This document shows, one piece after another, positions 26,201 to 34,009 of a stretch of DNA of 64,000 nucleotides. The translations under genes were made by a program, and so were the position numbers. Position 1 is the stretch's first letter. Every line of letters begins with the position of its first letter. The stretch is from Grimontia kaedaensis (lineage in GTDB: Bacteria > Pseudomonadota > Gammaproteobacteria > Enterobacterales > Vibrionaceae), in contig NZ_CP082275.1 in the NCBI RefSeq assembly GCF_023746615.1, positions 682,001-746,000 of the forward strand, given 5' to 3'. Under the pieces are notes generated by a model that saw only the letters and a program-made list of their open reading frames with translations, made no database searches and was not told the DNA's origin.

Positions 26201-26762
26201 GAAGCATTACATTACCTGGCGCTTAGAAGATGCACATGCCACCAAACGTGATGTGGTATCGACAGTGGCTGGTCTTGTCATCGCCGCACGGGTGATGACA
26301 ACCAAGCGAGGCACCCGTATCGGTATCCTGACTTTGGATGACCGTTCAGGACGCATGGAAGTGATGCTGTTCTCAGATGCGCTAGAAAAGTATCTGGATC
26401 TCATAGAAAAAGACAGAATTTTGGTGGTATCGGGACAGGTCAGCTTTGATGACTTCAACGGTGGCCTTAAAATGTCGGCACGAGAAGTGCTTGATATCTC
26501 CCAAGCGCGTGAAAAGTACCTGCGTGGTCTTGCTATCTCAGTGACCGATAGGCAAATTGATAACAAATTTTTTGAACGATTCAGTGAGATTCTGGAACCG
26601 CACCGTGCGGGAACGGTTCCGGTCAACCTTTACTACCAGCGTGACGATGCTCGCGCAAAGTTGGTCTTAGGTACAGAGTGGCGTATTACGCCAGACGACA
26701 AACTGATCGATGATTTAAAAACGCTGCTCGGCGATAAACAGGTCGAGCTGGAATTTGATTGA
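23283..26762 (+). CDS. dnaE: DNA polymerase III alpha subunit
   Basis: DnaE is the replicative polymerase. The 1159-aa protein has an N-terminal PHP domain (FIHLRVHSDFSMVDG), the polymerase palm with GPGRGSGAGSLVAYAL and the catalytic MPDFDVDFCMDKR (about residue 400), a thumb and fingers region (GGVVISP), a tandem helix-hairpin-helix, an OB domain (VAGLVIAARVMTTKRGTRIG) and a C-terminal tau-binding domain. The clamp-binding motif is likely QTDMFG (about 921-926). Start follows AACGTAAGAGT. accA follows after 60 bp. Confidence 0.98.
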   Translation: MSDPRFIHLRVHSDFSMVDGLGKVPPLVKKVAELGMPAMALTDFTNLCGLVKFYNTAQSTGVKPIIGADFKMQTDAFGEDLCQITVLAANNIGYKNLTLLISKAYLRGHVQHQPVIDQDWLVELKEGLIILSGGRRGDLGKALLKGNAGLANQCAAFYQTHFPDAYYIELMRTGRPDEEAYLHFALDFATEHNLPVVATNEVCFLTADLFDAHEIRVAIHDGYTLEDPRRPKNYSPQQHLRSEEEMCELFHDIPEALANTVEIAKRCNVTVRLNEYFLPAFPTEGMEETEFLVMKSREGLEERLEFLFPDKEERLKRRPEYDERLEVELEVINNMGFPGYFLIVMEFIQWSKDNAIPVGPGRGSGAGSLVAYALKITDLDPLEYDLLFERFLNPERVSMPDFDVDFCMDKRDQVIDHVAEMYGRDAVSQIITFGTMAAKAVIRDVGRVLGHPYGFVDRISKLVPPDPGMTLEKAFVAEPQLGEIYEADEEVRELIDTCRILEGCTRNAGKHAGGVVISPTTITDFAPIYADAEGHFPVTQFDKNDVETAGLVKFDFLGLRTLTIIDWALGLINPRLERSGQEPVRIESIPLEDAASFRVLQNSETTAVFQLESRGMKELIKRLQPDCFEDIIALVALFRPGPLQSGMVDNFIDRKHGREEISYPDATWQHESLKEILDPTYGIILYQEQVMQIAQVLSGYTLGGADMLRRAMGKKKPEEMAKQRATFESGAIANGVDGELSMKIFDLVEKFAGYGFNKSHSAAYALVSYQTLWLKTHYPAEFMAAVMTADMDNTDKIVGLVEECRRMKLTMLPPDVNAGLYRFNVNEKGEIVYGIGAIKGVGEAPIENIIKARQEGGYFRDLFDFCARIDTKKVNKRVIEKLIQSGAMDRLGPHRAAMTASLDDALKSASQHHQAEAFGQTDMFGVLTDAPEEVEHKYAKVPPWPDKVWLEGERETLGLYLTGHPINSYVKELKHYITWRLEDAHATKRDVVSTVAGLVIAARVMTTKRGTRIGILTLDDRSGRMEVMLFSDALEKYLDLIEKDRILVVSGQVSFDDFNGGLKMSAREVLDISQAREKYLRGLAISVTDRQIDNKFFERFSEILEPHRAGTVPVNLYYQRDDARAKLVLGTEWRITPDDKLIDDLKTLLGDKQVELEFD

Positions 26763-26822
26763 TACTTCGGCCCTGCCAGGAATGAGCGGGGCTATGTTAT
26801 TACTTAACAGGATTCTTTCTCT

Positions 26823-27785
26823 ATGAGTCTTAATTTCCTTGAATTTGAACAGCCAATCGCGGAATTGGAAGCAAAAATCGAAGCCTTGCGTGTAGTGTCC
26901 AAGCGTGGCGACGAAGCTGAGGCTGTCAACCTGGACAAAGAAATCGAGCAATTGGAGACCAAAAGCACTGAGCTGACGAAGAAAATCTTCAGCGATTTGG
27001 GTGCTTGGCAGGTTGCACAGCTGGCGCGTCACCCACGTCGTCCATATACACTGGACTACGCGGATCTGATCTTCACTGAATTTGAAGAGCTGGCAGGCGA
27101 TCGCGCGTATGCAGATGACAAAGCAATTGTTGGTGGTATGGCGCGTATTGATGGCCGACCAGTGATGATTATCGGCCATCAAAAAGGCCGTGAAACCCGC
27201 GAAAAAGTGATTCGTAACTTCGGTATGCCAAAGCCTGAAGGTTACCGCAAAGCGCTGCGCCTGATGAAAATGGCAGAGCGTTTCAAGATGCCAATTATTA
27301 CCTTCATTGACACCGCAGGCGCATATCCTGGTGTAGGTGCTGAAGAGCGCGGCCAGTCTGAAGCAATTGCGCGCAACCTGAAAGAAATGGCAGGCCTGAC
27401 GGTGCCAGTTATCGTTAACGTGGTTGGCGAAGGCGGTTCTGGTGGTGCACTGGCGATTGGTGTGGGTGATTACGTGAACATGCTGCAGTACTCCACCTAC
27501 TCGGTGATTTCGCCGGAAGGTTGTGCATCAATCCTGTGGCGTGATTCAGACAAAGCGCCACAAGCCGCTGAAGCAATGGGCATGACTGCACCTCGCCTGA
27601 AAGAGCTGGGCCTTATTGATAACATCATTGAAGAGCCTATGGGCGGCGCACACCGTGATTTCGCGAAAACCGCAGAAAGCATCAAAGCACTGCTGGTGGG
27701 CCAGTTGGAAGAACTGGCACAGTTAGATGCCGATAATCTGCGCGAGCGTCGTTATCAGCGTCTACTGAGCTACGGTTACTGCTAA
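26823..27785 (+). CDS. accA: Acetyl-CoA carboxylase carboxyltransferase subunit alpha
   Basis: AccA and AccD form the carboxyltransferase that makes malonyl-CoA, the first committed step of fatty-acid synthesis. The 320-aa protein shows a helical N-terminal extension (FLEFEQPIAELEAKIEALR), the crotonase-fold core with TFIDTAGAYPGVGAEERGQ and the oxyanion-hole motif GEGGSGGALAIGVGD. It lies after dnaE as in E. coli and is ended by a strong terminator. Confidence 0.97.
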   Translation: MSLNFLEFEQPIAELEAKIEALRVVSKRGDEAEAVNLDKEIEQLETKSTELTKKIFSDLGAWQVAQLARHPRRPYTLDYADLIFTEFEELAGDRAYADDKAIVGGMARIDGRPVMIIGHQKGRETREKVIRNFGMPKPEGYRKALRLMKMAERFKMPIITFIDTAGAYPGVGAEERGQSEAIARNLKEMAGLTVPVIVNVVGEGGSGGALAIGVGDYVNMLQYSTYSVISPEGCASILWRDSDKAPQAAEAMGMTAPRLKELGLIDNIIEEPMGGAHRDFAKTAESIKALLVGQLEELAQLDADNLRERRYQRLLSYGYC

Positions 27786-27802
27786 GCAAACCGATTGATT
27801 TA

Positions 27803-27827
27803 AAAAGGGCCAAATGGCCCTTTTTTC
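27803..27827 (+). terminator. Intrinsic terminator after accA
   Basis: AAAGGGCC / GGCCCTTTTTT hairpin with an AAAT loop. Confidence 0.9.
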
Positions 27828-27873
27828 GTATCTGATGCTATGATTCGAAAAAATCATCTTTCTCGAAGTGTCT

Positions 27874-29211
27874 ATGCTGTTCTCCCTGTTTGAAAATGTC
27901 CTCGATAGATATACGCCAGTAACCCGTCAGATAGTGTTGGCTTTCAGTGGCGGCGTGGATTCACGCGTCATGCTCGATTTGCTCGCCACTTATCGGGACA
28001 TACATCCCCAGCACGCCTATTTGGTGGTTCATGTTCATCATGGTTTGAGCCCAAATGCAGATGATTGGATGGCACAATGTGAACGTTGGGCCGGTGACGC
28101 TGACTTTGCGTTTAAGGGAATTTGGGTGACCTTGAACCATCGAGGCGAAAGCCTTGAGAAAGCTGCCAGAGAGGCTCGCTACCAGGCCATTTTGAACTCA
28201 GTAGATGACAATGCACTGGTATTGACCGGTCAGCATGCTGATGATCAGGCCGAAACTTTTTTACTGGCGCTTAAACGTGGTAGTGGCCCTGCGGGGTTGG
28301 CTGCTATGCCAGAAACCCGTCCGATGCAACATGCCGTGTTATGCCGTCCCTTACTTGAGGCAAACAGAAAAGCCATTGAGGAATATGCTGAATCTCAAGG
28401 GCTTATCTGGATAGAAGATGAAAGCAATCTGGATCGTCGGTTTGACCGTAATTTTATCAGACAAGAATGGCTCCCCATGGCTTCTGAGCGATGGCCGGGT
28501 TTAGTCAAAGCCATTAACCGTACTGCTCTGCATTGTGCGGAACAGGAAACCCTGATTGATGAGCTGTTGGTCCAATACGATGCTGAAGTGGTGGGAACTG
28601 ACGGCAGTTTGAACATAGGTAAGACAAAAGAATGCTCGTTGATATTACAAAGCGCGTTGGTCAGGCGCTGGTTAAAGCATGTCGGCAGGCTCTCTTTGTC
28701 TAAAGCGCAGCTTGAGCAAGTGTTTTCATCCGTCATAAACGCAGGGCCTGACGCCAATCCGGTTCTCAAAGTGGCTCAAGGCGAAGTGCGCAGATATCAA
28801 GGAAAGCTCTGGTTTGTCGCGCCTTATCATGATGTCTCAGACTGGACAGCATCAATGGTGGTAAACAAAAAGATTTCATTGCCCGATAACCTTGGGGAGC
28901 TGGAGATAGTGTCTGCGCAGAGCAATGACAATGACCGGGGTATGAGGATTCTTGCGCCCAGAAAGGATGAAGAAATACGTGTTGGCTTTGATCCCGAAGG
29001 TTGGTCTGCCCGGCCTGCTGGCAGGCAAGGGAAGCGGAAGCTCAAAAAGCTTTTTCAGGAATATGGCGTACCGAGCTGGCTTCGTCGCAGAACGCCTATC
29101 TTGTTCTATGGAGAGACGATAGCTGCTGTCGGTAACCTGTTTGTTTGTGAAGACTATGTGGGCGATGAGTGTGAGCTTGTCTGGCACAAATGTCATACAT
29201 TAAATGCGTGA
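27874..29211 (+). CDS. tilS: tRNA(Ile)-lysidine synthase
   Basis: TilS converts C34 of the CAU-anticodon tRNA-Ile to lysidine, so the tRNA reads AUA and is charged with isoleucine. The protein is about 445 aa and has the PP-loop motif VLAFSGGVDSRVMLDLL (near residue 20), TGQHADDQAETFLL, an inserted dimerisation domain, and a C-terminal tRNA-binding domain (KRKLKKLFQEYGVPSWLRRR). I use ATG 27874, five bases after GAAG; a GTG at 27868 is an alternative. In E. coli it is also near accA. Confidence 0.95.
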   Translation: MLFSLFENVLDRYTPVTRQIVLAFSGGVDSRVMLDLLATYRDIHPQHAYLVVHVHHGLSPNADDWMAQCERWAGDADFAFKGIWVTLNHRGESLEKAAREARYQAILNSVDDNALVLTGQHADDQAETFLLALKRGSGPAGLAAMPETRPMQHAVLCRPLLEANRKAIEEYAESQGLIWIEDESNLDRRFDRNFIRQEWLPMASERWPGLVKAINRTALHCAEQETLIDELLVQYDAEVVGTDGSLNIGKTKECSLILQSALVRRWLKHVGRLSLSKAQLEQVFSSVINAGPDANPVLKVAQGEVRRYQGKLWFVAPYHDVSDWTASMVVNKKISLPDNLGELEIVSAQSNDNDRGMRILAPRKDEEIRVGFDPEGWSARPAGRQGKRKLKKLFQEYGVPSWLRRRTPILFYGETIAAVGNLFVCEDYVGDECELVWHKCHTLNA

Positions 29212-29267
29212 ATAGCTTTTACGTGCAACAATTTAACAAAACTGGAAAACAATAAAGCGAGGAAGCG

Positions 29268-29579
29268 ATGAAACAACTCTTACCTTTAGGTCTGGCTGCC
29301 ATGATGATGGCTGCGCCCTCATTTGCTGCAGGAGATGCCGAAGCTGGTAAAGCAAAAGCGGCAATTTGTGCGGCTTGCCACGGTGCTAACGGCATAGCCA
29401 TGATTCCTGGTTACCCTAACCTAGCGGGGCAGAATGAGCAATATATTATATCTGCACTGAAAGCGTATAAAAACGGTGAGCGTACCGGCGCGCAGGCGAT
29501 GATCATGAAGCCTCAGGCAGATATGCTGAGTGATGCGGATATGGCGAATTTGGCTGCATACTTTTCACAAATGAAATAG
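29268..29579 (+). CDS. Small periplasmic c-type cytochrome
   Basis: The 103-aa precursor has a signal peptide (cleaved near PSFAAGD) and one haem-binding site CAACH (34-38). A distal Met is offered by AMIMKPQ (Met78 or Met80). It resembles class I cytochromes of the c553/c4-half type that shuttle electrons to cytochrome c oxidases. No redox partner is encoded nearby, so its partner cannot be deduced. It follows tilS by 56 bp with its own AGCGAGGAAGCG ribosome site and ends at a terminator. Confidence 0.9.
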   Translation: MKQLLPLGLAAMMMAAPSFAAGDAEAGKAKAAICAACHGANGIAMIPGYPNLAGQNEQYIISALKAYKNGERTGAQAMIMKPQADMLSDADMANLAAYFSQMK

Positions 29580-29601
29580 CCGCCAAAAACGAATGAAAGT
29601 G

Positions 29602-29630
29602 AAAACCACGGCAATAGCCGTGGTTTTTTT
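29602..29630 (+). terminator. Intrinsic terminator after the cytochrome c gene
   Basis: AAAACCACGGC / GCCGTGGTTTT stem with an AATA loop and seven T. Confidence 0.9.
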
Positions 29631-29797
29631 ATATCTGTTCACTACCTGAAATGGTAAAGAATTTAACTGATAACACCCTACTCGCAATATTTTATTTTGT
29701 CTGAATGTTTTTTGTTCGATCAAACTTTCTGCTATTGCAGGTAAATCTAGGTTTTACTATTGTACTAGCTCACTGATACGTTGTGAGAGGTAAAACA

Positions 29798-31147
29798 ATG
29801 GCAGCAGGACGCGAACATTTTAGTTCCAGACTCGGTTTCGTTCTGGCAGCAGCAGGTGCTGCGGTCGGTCTGGGTAATATCTGGGGATTCCCAACGCAAG
29901 CAGCAAGTAACGGTGGTGGTGCCTTTCTCATTGTCTACCTCTTGATGATCCTCATTGTTGCGTACCCAATGCTGGTAGTTGAAATGGCGATTGGCCGCCA
30001 TGGTCAGGCCAACCCTATCGACAGTATGAGAAAATTGGGGCGGTCTCCGTTATCAAAAATGCTCGGTGGAGGTGTAGGCTTTATCGGCCTGTTGGTGCCT
30101 TGTCTTGTTTTGGCTTTCTATAGCATCGTCGGTGGCTGGCTAATTTCTTACTTGCTCGCCGCAGGTGCAGAGCTTACTGGGCTTCATGACACTGCAATCT
30201 GGTTGAAGGGTTTCTCGGTTGAACGAAATCTTTTGGGCGCGGGTCTTTTCTATCTGCTAACTATCCTGATTGTTCAGGCTGGTGTGAAAGAAGGTATCGA
30301 GAAATGGTCAACACGCCTGATGCCAGCACTCTTCATTCTGTTCGCTGTGCTTTTCATTTACGTGATGACATTGCCAGGTGCCACCGATGGTTTGGCGCAC
30401 TATCTCATCCCTGACTTTTCCAAAGTGATGGATAGCGATCTGATTCTAGCCGCAATGGGGCAGGGCTTCTTCTCTTTGACCATTGGTGGATGTTCTATGT
30501 TGATTTACGGTTCGTACCTGAGCCGCAAAGAGAACCTGCCAAAAATGGCGATGAATGTCACGCTAGTGGATACCGCCGTGGCGGTGATTGCTGGTCTGGT
30601 GATCCTGCCTGCCATGTTTGCAGCCATGCGTCAGGGCGTTGAAATTTATGACACAAACGGCGCGCTGCTGAGCTCATCAACACTGGTTTTTGATGTTCTG
30701 CCAATGCTATTTGAAGGGCTTGGCGTGGTTGGTACTTTCGTTGCTCTCATCTTCTTCCTGTTGATGACGATTGCTGCATTGACATCATCGATTTCTATGC
30801 TCGAATGTCCTGTTGCGCTAATGAGTGAGCGCCTTGGCACAAAACGTTCAGTTTCAAGCTGGTTGTTGGGGGGTGTTATAGCTGCTTTCAGTGTGGTGAT
30901 CGTATTTAACTTTGGCGAGCTGTTTGGCTTAGTAGCGACAATCGCAACACAGTACTTCCAGCCAATTGCTGCACTTCTTTTCTGTTTATATGGTGGTTGG
31001 GTATGGAAACGTACGCAGAAATTGGAAGAACTTCGACAAGGCTACGAAGATATCGAACAAGGCTTGTTCTGGAAAGTCTGGCCTCTGTATGTGAAATTTG
31101 TTTGTCCAGTTCTGGTTATTGCAGTGATTTGGATGTCGCTGGTTTAA
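29798..31147 (+). CDS. Neurotransmitter:sodium symporter family transporter
   Basis: This LeuT-fold importer probably takes up an amino acid with sodium. The protein is about 449 aa with 11-12 hydrophobic segments. The N-terminus LGFVLAAAGAAVGLGNIWGF is the TM1 signature of the family, with the unwound GNIWGFP at the sodium and substrate site; GGGAFLIVYLL and VEMAIGRHGQ follow. The substrate cannot be read from the sequence; several bacterial members transport tyrosine or tryptophan. ATG 29798 follows GAGAGG; a GTG at 29783 is less likely. It stands alone between two terminators. Confidence 0.92.
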   Translation: MAAGREHFSSRLGFVLAAAGAAVGLGNIWGFPTQAASNGGGAFLIVYLLMILIVAYPMLVVEMAIGRHGQANPIDSMRKLGRSPLSKMLGGGVGFIGLLVPCLVLAFYSIVGGWLISYLLAAGAELTGLHDTAIWLKGFSVERNLLGAGLFYLLTILIVQAGVKEGIEKWSTRLMPALFILFAVLFIYVMTLPGATDGLAHYLIPDFSKVMDSDLILAAMGQGFFSLTIGGCSMLIYGSYLSRKENLPKMAMNVTLVDTAVAVIAGLVILPAMFAAMRQGVEIYDTNGALLSSSTLVFDVLPMLFEGLGVVGTFVALIFFLLMTIAALTSSISMLECPVALMSERLGTKRSVSSWLLGGVIAAFSVVIVFNFGELFGLVATIATQYFQPIAALLFCLYGGWVWKRTQKLEELRQGYEDIEQGLFWKVWPLYVKFVCPVLVIAVIWMSLV

Positions 31148-31171
31148 ACCTTTTCAAGTAAACAGAAACCA

Positions 31172-31200
31172 AAAACGGAAGCCGTAGCGCTTCCGTTTTT
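31172..31200. terminator. Bidirectional terminator between transporter gene and DUF4250 gene
   Basis: AAAACGGAAGC / GCTTCCGTTTT stem (with a small offset) flanked by A on the left and T on the right, serving convergent genes. Confidence 0.85.
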
Positions 31201-31217
31201 ATTGGATGTTGATGCTG

Positions 31218-31406
31218 TTAGCGGAACTGGTTTTGATCAGTCATGTACTCGAAACCTGCAGTGGCAAGTTTTGCTTTCAGGGCTTCGGCATCAATATCAA
31301 AGTACTTCACCAACTCTTCCAGTGAAGAAAAATCGTCCCGCAACTTCATGTTCACAATACTCATCAGCATGATGGTATCCATGGTGTCAAAGTTTTTTAG
31401 ATCCAT
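31218..31406 (-). CDS. DUF4250 family small protein
   Basis: This 62-aa acidic protein reads MDLKNFDTMDTIMLMSIVNM and continues with a predicted helix-turn-helix-like stretch (LEELVKYFDIDAEALKAKLA). I recognise it as DUF4250; no function is established. Its ATG overlaps the stop of yaeP (TAATG), so translation is coupled. A much longer frame reading through from upstream exists but lacks homology and overlaps yaeP. Confidence 0.82.
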   Translation of the reverse strand: MDLKNFDTMDTIMLMSIVNMKLRDDFSSLEELVKYFDIDAEALKAKLATAGFEYMTDQNQFR

Positions 31407-31612
31407 TACGCGTCCTCGTGGTCGCTGATCAGAAGGTTTGCTGCTGCAAAGGCAGCTTGCTCGCGTAGCTCTTGCGCAACTGATTCGTCGGATGCTACTG
31501 CATTCAATGCACGAACAGCACAAGCAATTGCCTGTGGAATATAGCCTTGTTCGCCGCTGCCAATTTCTGAATAACGTTGACGGATCAAATCGCAACAATC
31601 GTAGACTCTCAT
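31406..31612 (-). CDS. yaeP: UPF0253 family protein YaeP
   Basis: This 68-aa protein matches E. coli YaeP: CDLIRQRYSEIGSGEQGYIP near the start and REQAAFAAANLLISDHED at the end. Function is unknown. ATG 31612 has AAGGAG six bases upstream; a GTG two codons earlier is a weaker choice. In E. coli it lies between tilS and proS, as here, although the intervening genes differ and rof is not seen. Confidence 0.88.
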   Translation of the reverse strand: MRVYDCCDLIRQRYSEIGSGEQGYIPQAIACAVRALNAVASDESVAQELREQAAFAAANLLISDHEDA

Positions 31613-31650
31613 AGCCACTCCTTGAATAAAACTGAAGCCAATATAACGTA

Positions 31651-31675
31651 AAAAGGCTCCGCAATGGAGCCTTGA
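31651..31675 (-). terminator. Intrinsic terminator after the diguanylate cyclase gene
   Basis: Read on the minus strand: AAGGCTCC / GGAGCCTT stem with an ATTGC-like loop and a T run. Confidence 0.82.
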
Positions 31676-31693
31676 GGTCAGTTATCTAAAGGG

Positions 31694-32548
31694 TTATCGG
31701 CGTTTATGTTTGTTGCGGTACATACCTCGGTCTGCGCGCTCAAACATGGAGATATTATTATCACCTTGGCGATAGGCTGAACAGCCGACAGAGCTGGAGA
31801 TATTATGTGCGGTCAGGAGTGGATCTTTAACAATCAGTGACTTAAGTCGCTCGTTCACTAGTTGTGCTGACTCTCGCGTAGCTGGTGTCAGAATAACAGC
31901 AAATTCGTCTCCACCCAGACGGTAGCAACGGTCAGAAGCTCGGATGGCTTCTTTTAATAGCAAAGAGAAACGTCGCAATACCTTGTCACCATCAAGGTGA
32001 CCATAAGTGTCGTTGACCTGTTTGAAGTTATCCATATCAAAAATCATCAGAATTAAGCCATGGTCATTACGTTCAGTCATTGCGATGGACTGACGCATGT
32101 CTTGCTCGAAGCTGGTTCGGTTGTTCAATCCAGTCAGGCTATCGAGGAGCGCAAGGTTACGAACACGATTGTATTCAATGGCATTGCTCAAAGGACCTGC
32201 GAGCAGGCGATGATAGGTATGAATAAGAGCAATTTCGTCATCATCAAGTTTATAAGGGGTGCTGTATTGCAGCATGCCTAGCGAGGTATTCGCGAACTTG
32301 AGGGAAAAGGTTTGTCGGTACTCTGAAGCACCGCCACGACGAACAATATGGGAGATCTCTTCGTGCTCCCAGATCAATCGGGTGATGTCGATTTGCTTTT
32401 CTAATTCTCTGGTAAAAACTTCAAACAGAGGATCGATATCCAATCTTCCTTGAAGTTTCTGCAGCACCATCAGACGCTGATCCGCACCCAGAGGAACACG
32501 ACGAGATTGAATCGCCGCTTTTTTTACTTGTTCCAGTTGCGTACTCAT
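31694..32548 (-). CDS. GGDEF diguanylate cyclase with N-terminal sensory-like domain
   Basis: It probably makes cyclic di-GMP from two GTP. The 284-aa cytosolic protein has an N-terminal region (about 30-130) that looks like a GAF-type ligand domain and a C-terminal GGDEF domain with DSLTGLNNR, FDMDNFKQVNDTYGH and an intact active site GGDEF (212-216). An inhibitory-site motif RxxD (RASD, 203-206) sits five residues before it, so product inhibition is likely. I start at ATG 32548, with GAGG eight bases before; a TTG seven codons earlier is less likely. It is followed by its own terminator. Confidence 0.9.
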   Translation of the reverse strand: MSTQLEQVKKAAIQSRRVPLGADQRLMVLQKLQGRLDIDPLFEVFTRELEKQIDITRLIWEHEEISHIVRRGGASEYRQTFSLKFANTSLGMLQYSTPYKLDDDEIALIHTYHRLLAGPLSNAIEYNRVRNLALLDSLTGLNNRTSFEQDMRQSIAMTERNDHGLILMIFDMDNFKQVNDTYGHLDGDKVLRRFSLLLKEAIRASDRCYRLGGDEFAVILTPATRESAQLVNERLKSLIVKDPLLTAHNISSSVGCSAYRQGDNNISMFERADRGMYRNKHKRR

Positions 32549-32656
32549 CGAAATTGCCTCAGAAACCAAAAACTATCACTGTTTATGCTTTAATCAACAA
32601 AAGCAAAAAGCGTTCCAGTTCTACTGAGCTAATGTGCTTCATCCAGAGAGCAGGGA

Positions 32657-33808
32657 TTACTCATCAGAGAGAAAGGCTGCTAAATCGGATCGACGATTCT
32701 GAGCGTCTTGGTACCCCATGTCAATTAAGTGGTTGATATATTTCGGCTCAAACAGCAGATAGCTGGTGATTGCCGCATCTTCAACAGGACTGATACCCAG
32801 AATTCTCATCAGACCTCTTACTGCCATAGGCATATGACAATAGTAGCGTTCAACAAGGGATTCAAAGGGCTCTGAAGGGGAAAGGTGAAAGGCATCGACT
32901 TGCCGCAGCGCCAATTTTTCTGCTTTGGTCTTTGTCATATTTCCTACCAAGGCATTCATTCTATCCAGATGTTCTAGGTCGGCAGAAAGCGTATCTGCAA
33001 AGATAGCATCCATTAAATGACCTCCAAGAGTTGCTAGGCCGGGAGCATGTGCAAGCCCATGATTTTTTGGCATCTGCTTGGGGTTTAAGTCAATAATAAG
33101 TACCCGTTCCGCCCCCATTTTCAACGCTGGACGGAGTGGGGCAATCTGATGGACAGAGCCATCACCATAATAGTTATGCCCGATCTGGGAAGCAGGAAAA
33201 ACGATGGGAATGGCAGAGGAGGCCAGTAAGTGTTCTGTGGTGATCTGGCAAGGAACCCCTATCGCCCGTGATCGTGTCCAAGGCTCAATACAAGATTGCC
33301 CCTGATAGAAAGTGACGGACTTACTGGTTTGATAATTCGATGCGGTGATGGCCAACCCCCGTAAATTTCCGGCGAGGATTTGATGTTCTATCTTGCTGAA
33401 ATTAATGACGTTATTCAGTAAGGTACGCAGCGGCCTATTGTCGAGAAGACCGAAGGGAGGCGCGCAATGATACTGAGCTTGCATGCGGGCAAAACCCTGA
33501 CGCCCTATATGCTGGAACATACCTGAGAATGAGCTGCTAAACACATCTTTGGTTGTAAGGTTTGTCCAAAGCCAAGACAGTTTTTTGACACCGAGTCGAA
33601 AACATGACGTATGGCAGGCGAGGGAAGTGGCATTGAGCGCACCAGCTGAGGTGCCGCAGTAAATAGTAAATGGACTGTGATGCACGCGTGGGTACCATTC
33701 TGCGATCGCTTTCAGCACACCAATTTGATACGCCGCGCGCGCGCCACCGCCTGTTAACAACAAGGCGATGTTTTTGTGAGGATTTGTGGAACGCGCGGTA
33801 GACGACAT
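32657..33808 (-). CDS. Patatin-like phospholipase
   Basis: Patatin-family enzymes hydrolyse acyl esters with a Ser-Asp dyad. The 383-aa protein has the oxyanion motif LLLTGGGARAAYQIGVL (about 17-33), the nucleophile elbow GTSAG (52-56, Ser54) and DGS (216-218, Asp216) in place of the more usual DGG/DGA. There is no signal peptide or outer-membrane barrel domain, so a cytosolic or peripheral membrane lipase is expected. The C-terminal third (about 290-383) is helical and specific to this subfamily. It diverges from the response-regulator gene at 34010. Confidence 0.9.
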   Translation of the reverse strand: MSSTARSTNPHKNIALLLTGGGARAAYQIGVLKAIAEWYPRVHHSPFTIYCGTSAGALNATSLACHTSCFRLGVKKLSWLWTNLTTKDVFSSSFSGMFQHIGRQGFARMQAQYHCAPPFGLLDNRPLRTLLNNVINFSKIEHQILAGNLRGLAITASNYQTSKSVTFYQGQSCIEPWTRSRAIGVPCQITTEHLLASSAIPIVFPASQIGHNYYGDGSVHQIAPLRPALKMGAERVLIIDLNPKQMPKNHGLAHAPGLATLGGHLMDAIFADTLSADLEHLDRMNALVGNMTKTKAEKLALRQVDAFHLSPSEPFESLVERYYCHMPMAVRGLMRILGISPVEDAAITSYLLFEPKYINHLIDMGYQDAQNRRSDLAAFLSDE

Positions 33809-34009
33809 AACTCGTACCTGTCTGATTTTGCTTATCTTCAGTATGAACCAGAAGCGATCCTTCTGAGAGGAAGATGCATTTGAATTTCCTAATGTTGCTG
33901 ACTGATTGTGATCTATAGCTAAAAGACACTGACGACTTTGTCATTGCCCCATAGCAAGAGAACGACGAATGGTATATTTATACTCAATAGCATTCATAAA
34001 GAGTATGAG

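Noticed and set aside
31407..31664. Longer version (148 codons) of the DUF4250 protein
   Set aside because: The extra N-terminal part overlaps yaeP in another frame and has no family resemblance; the overlap TAATG start is the natural one.
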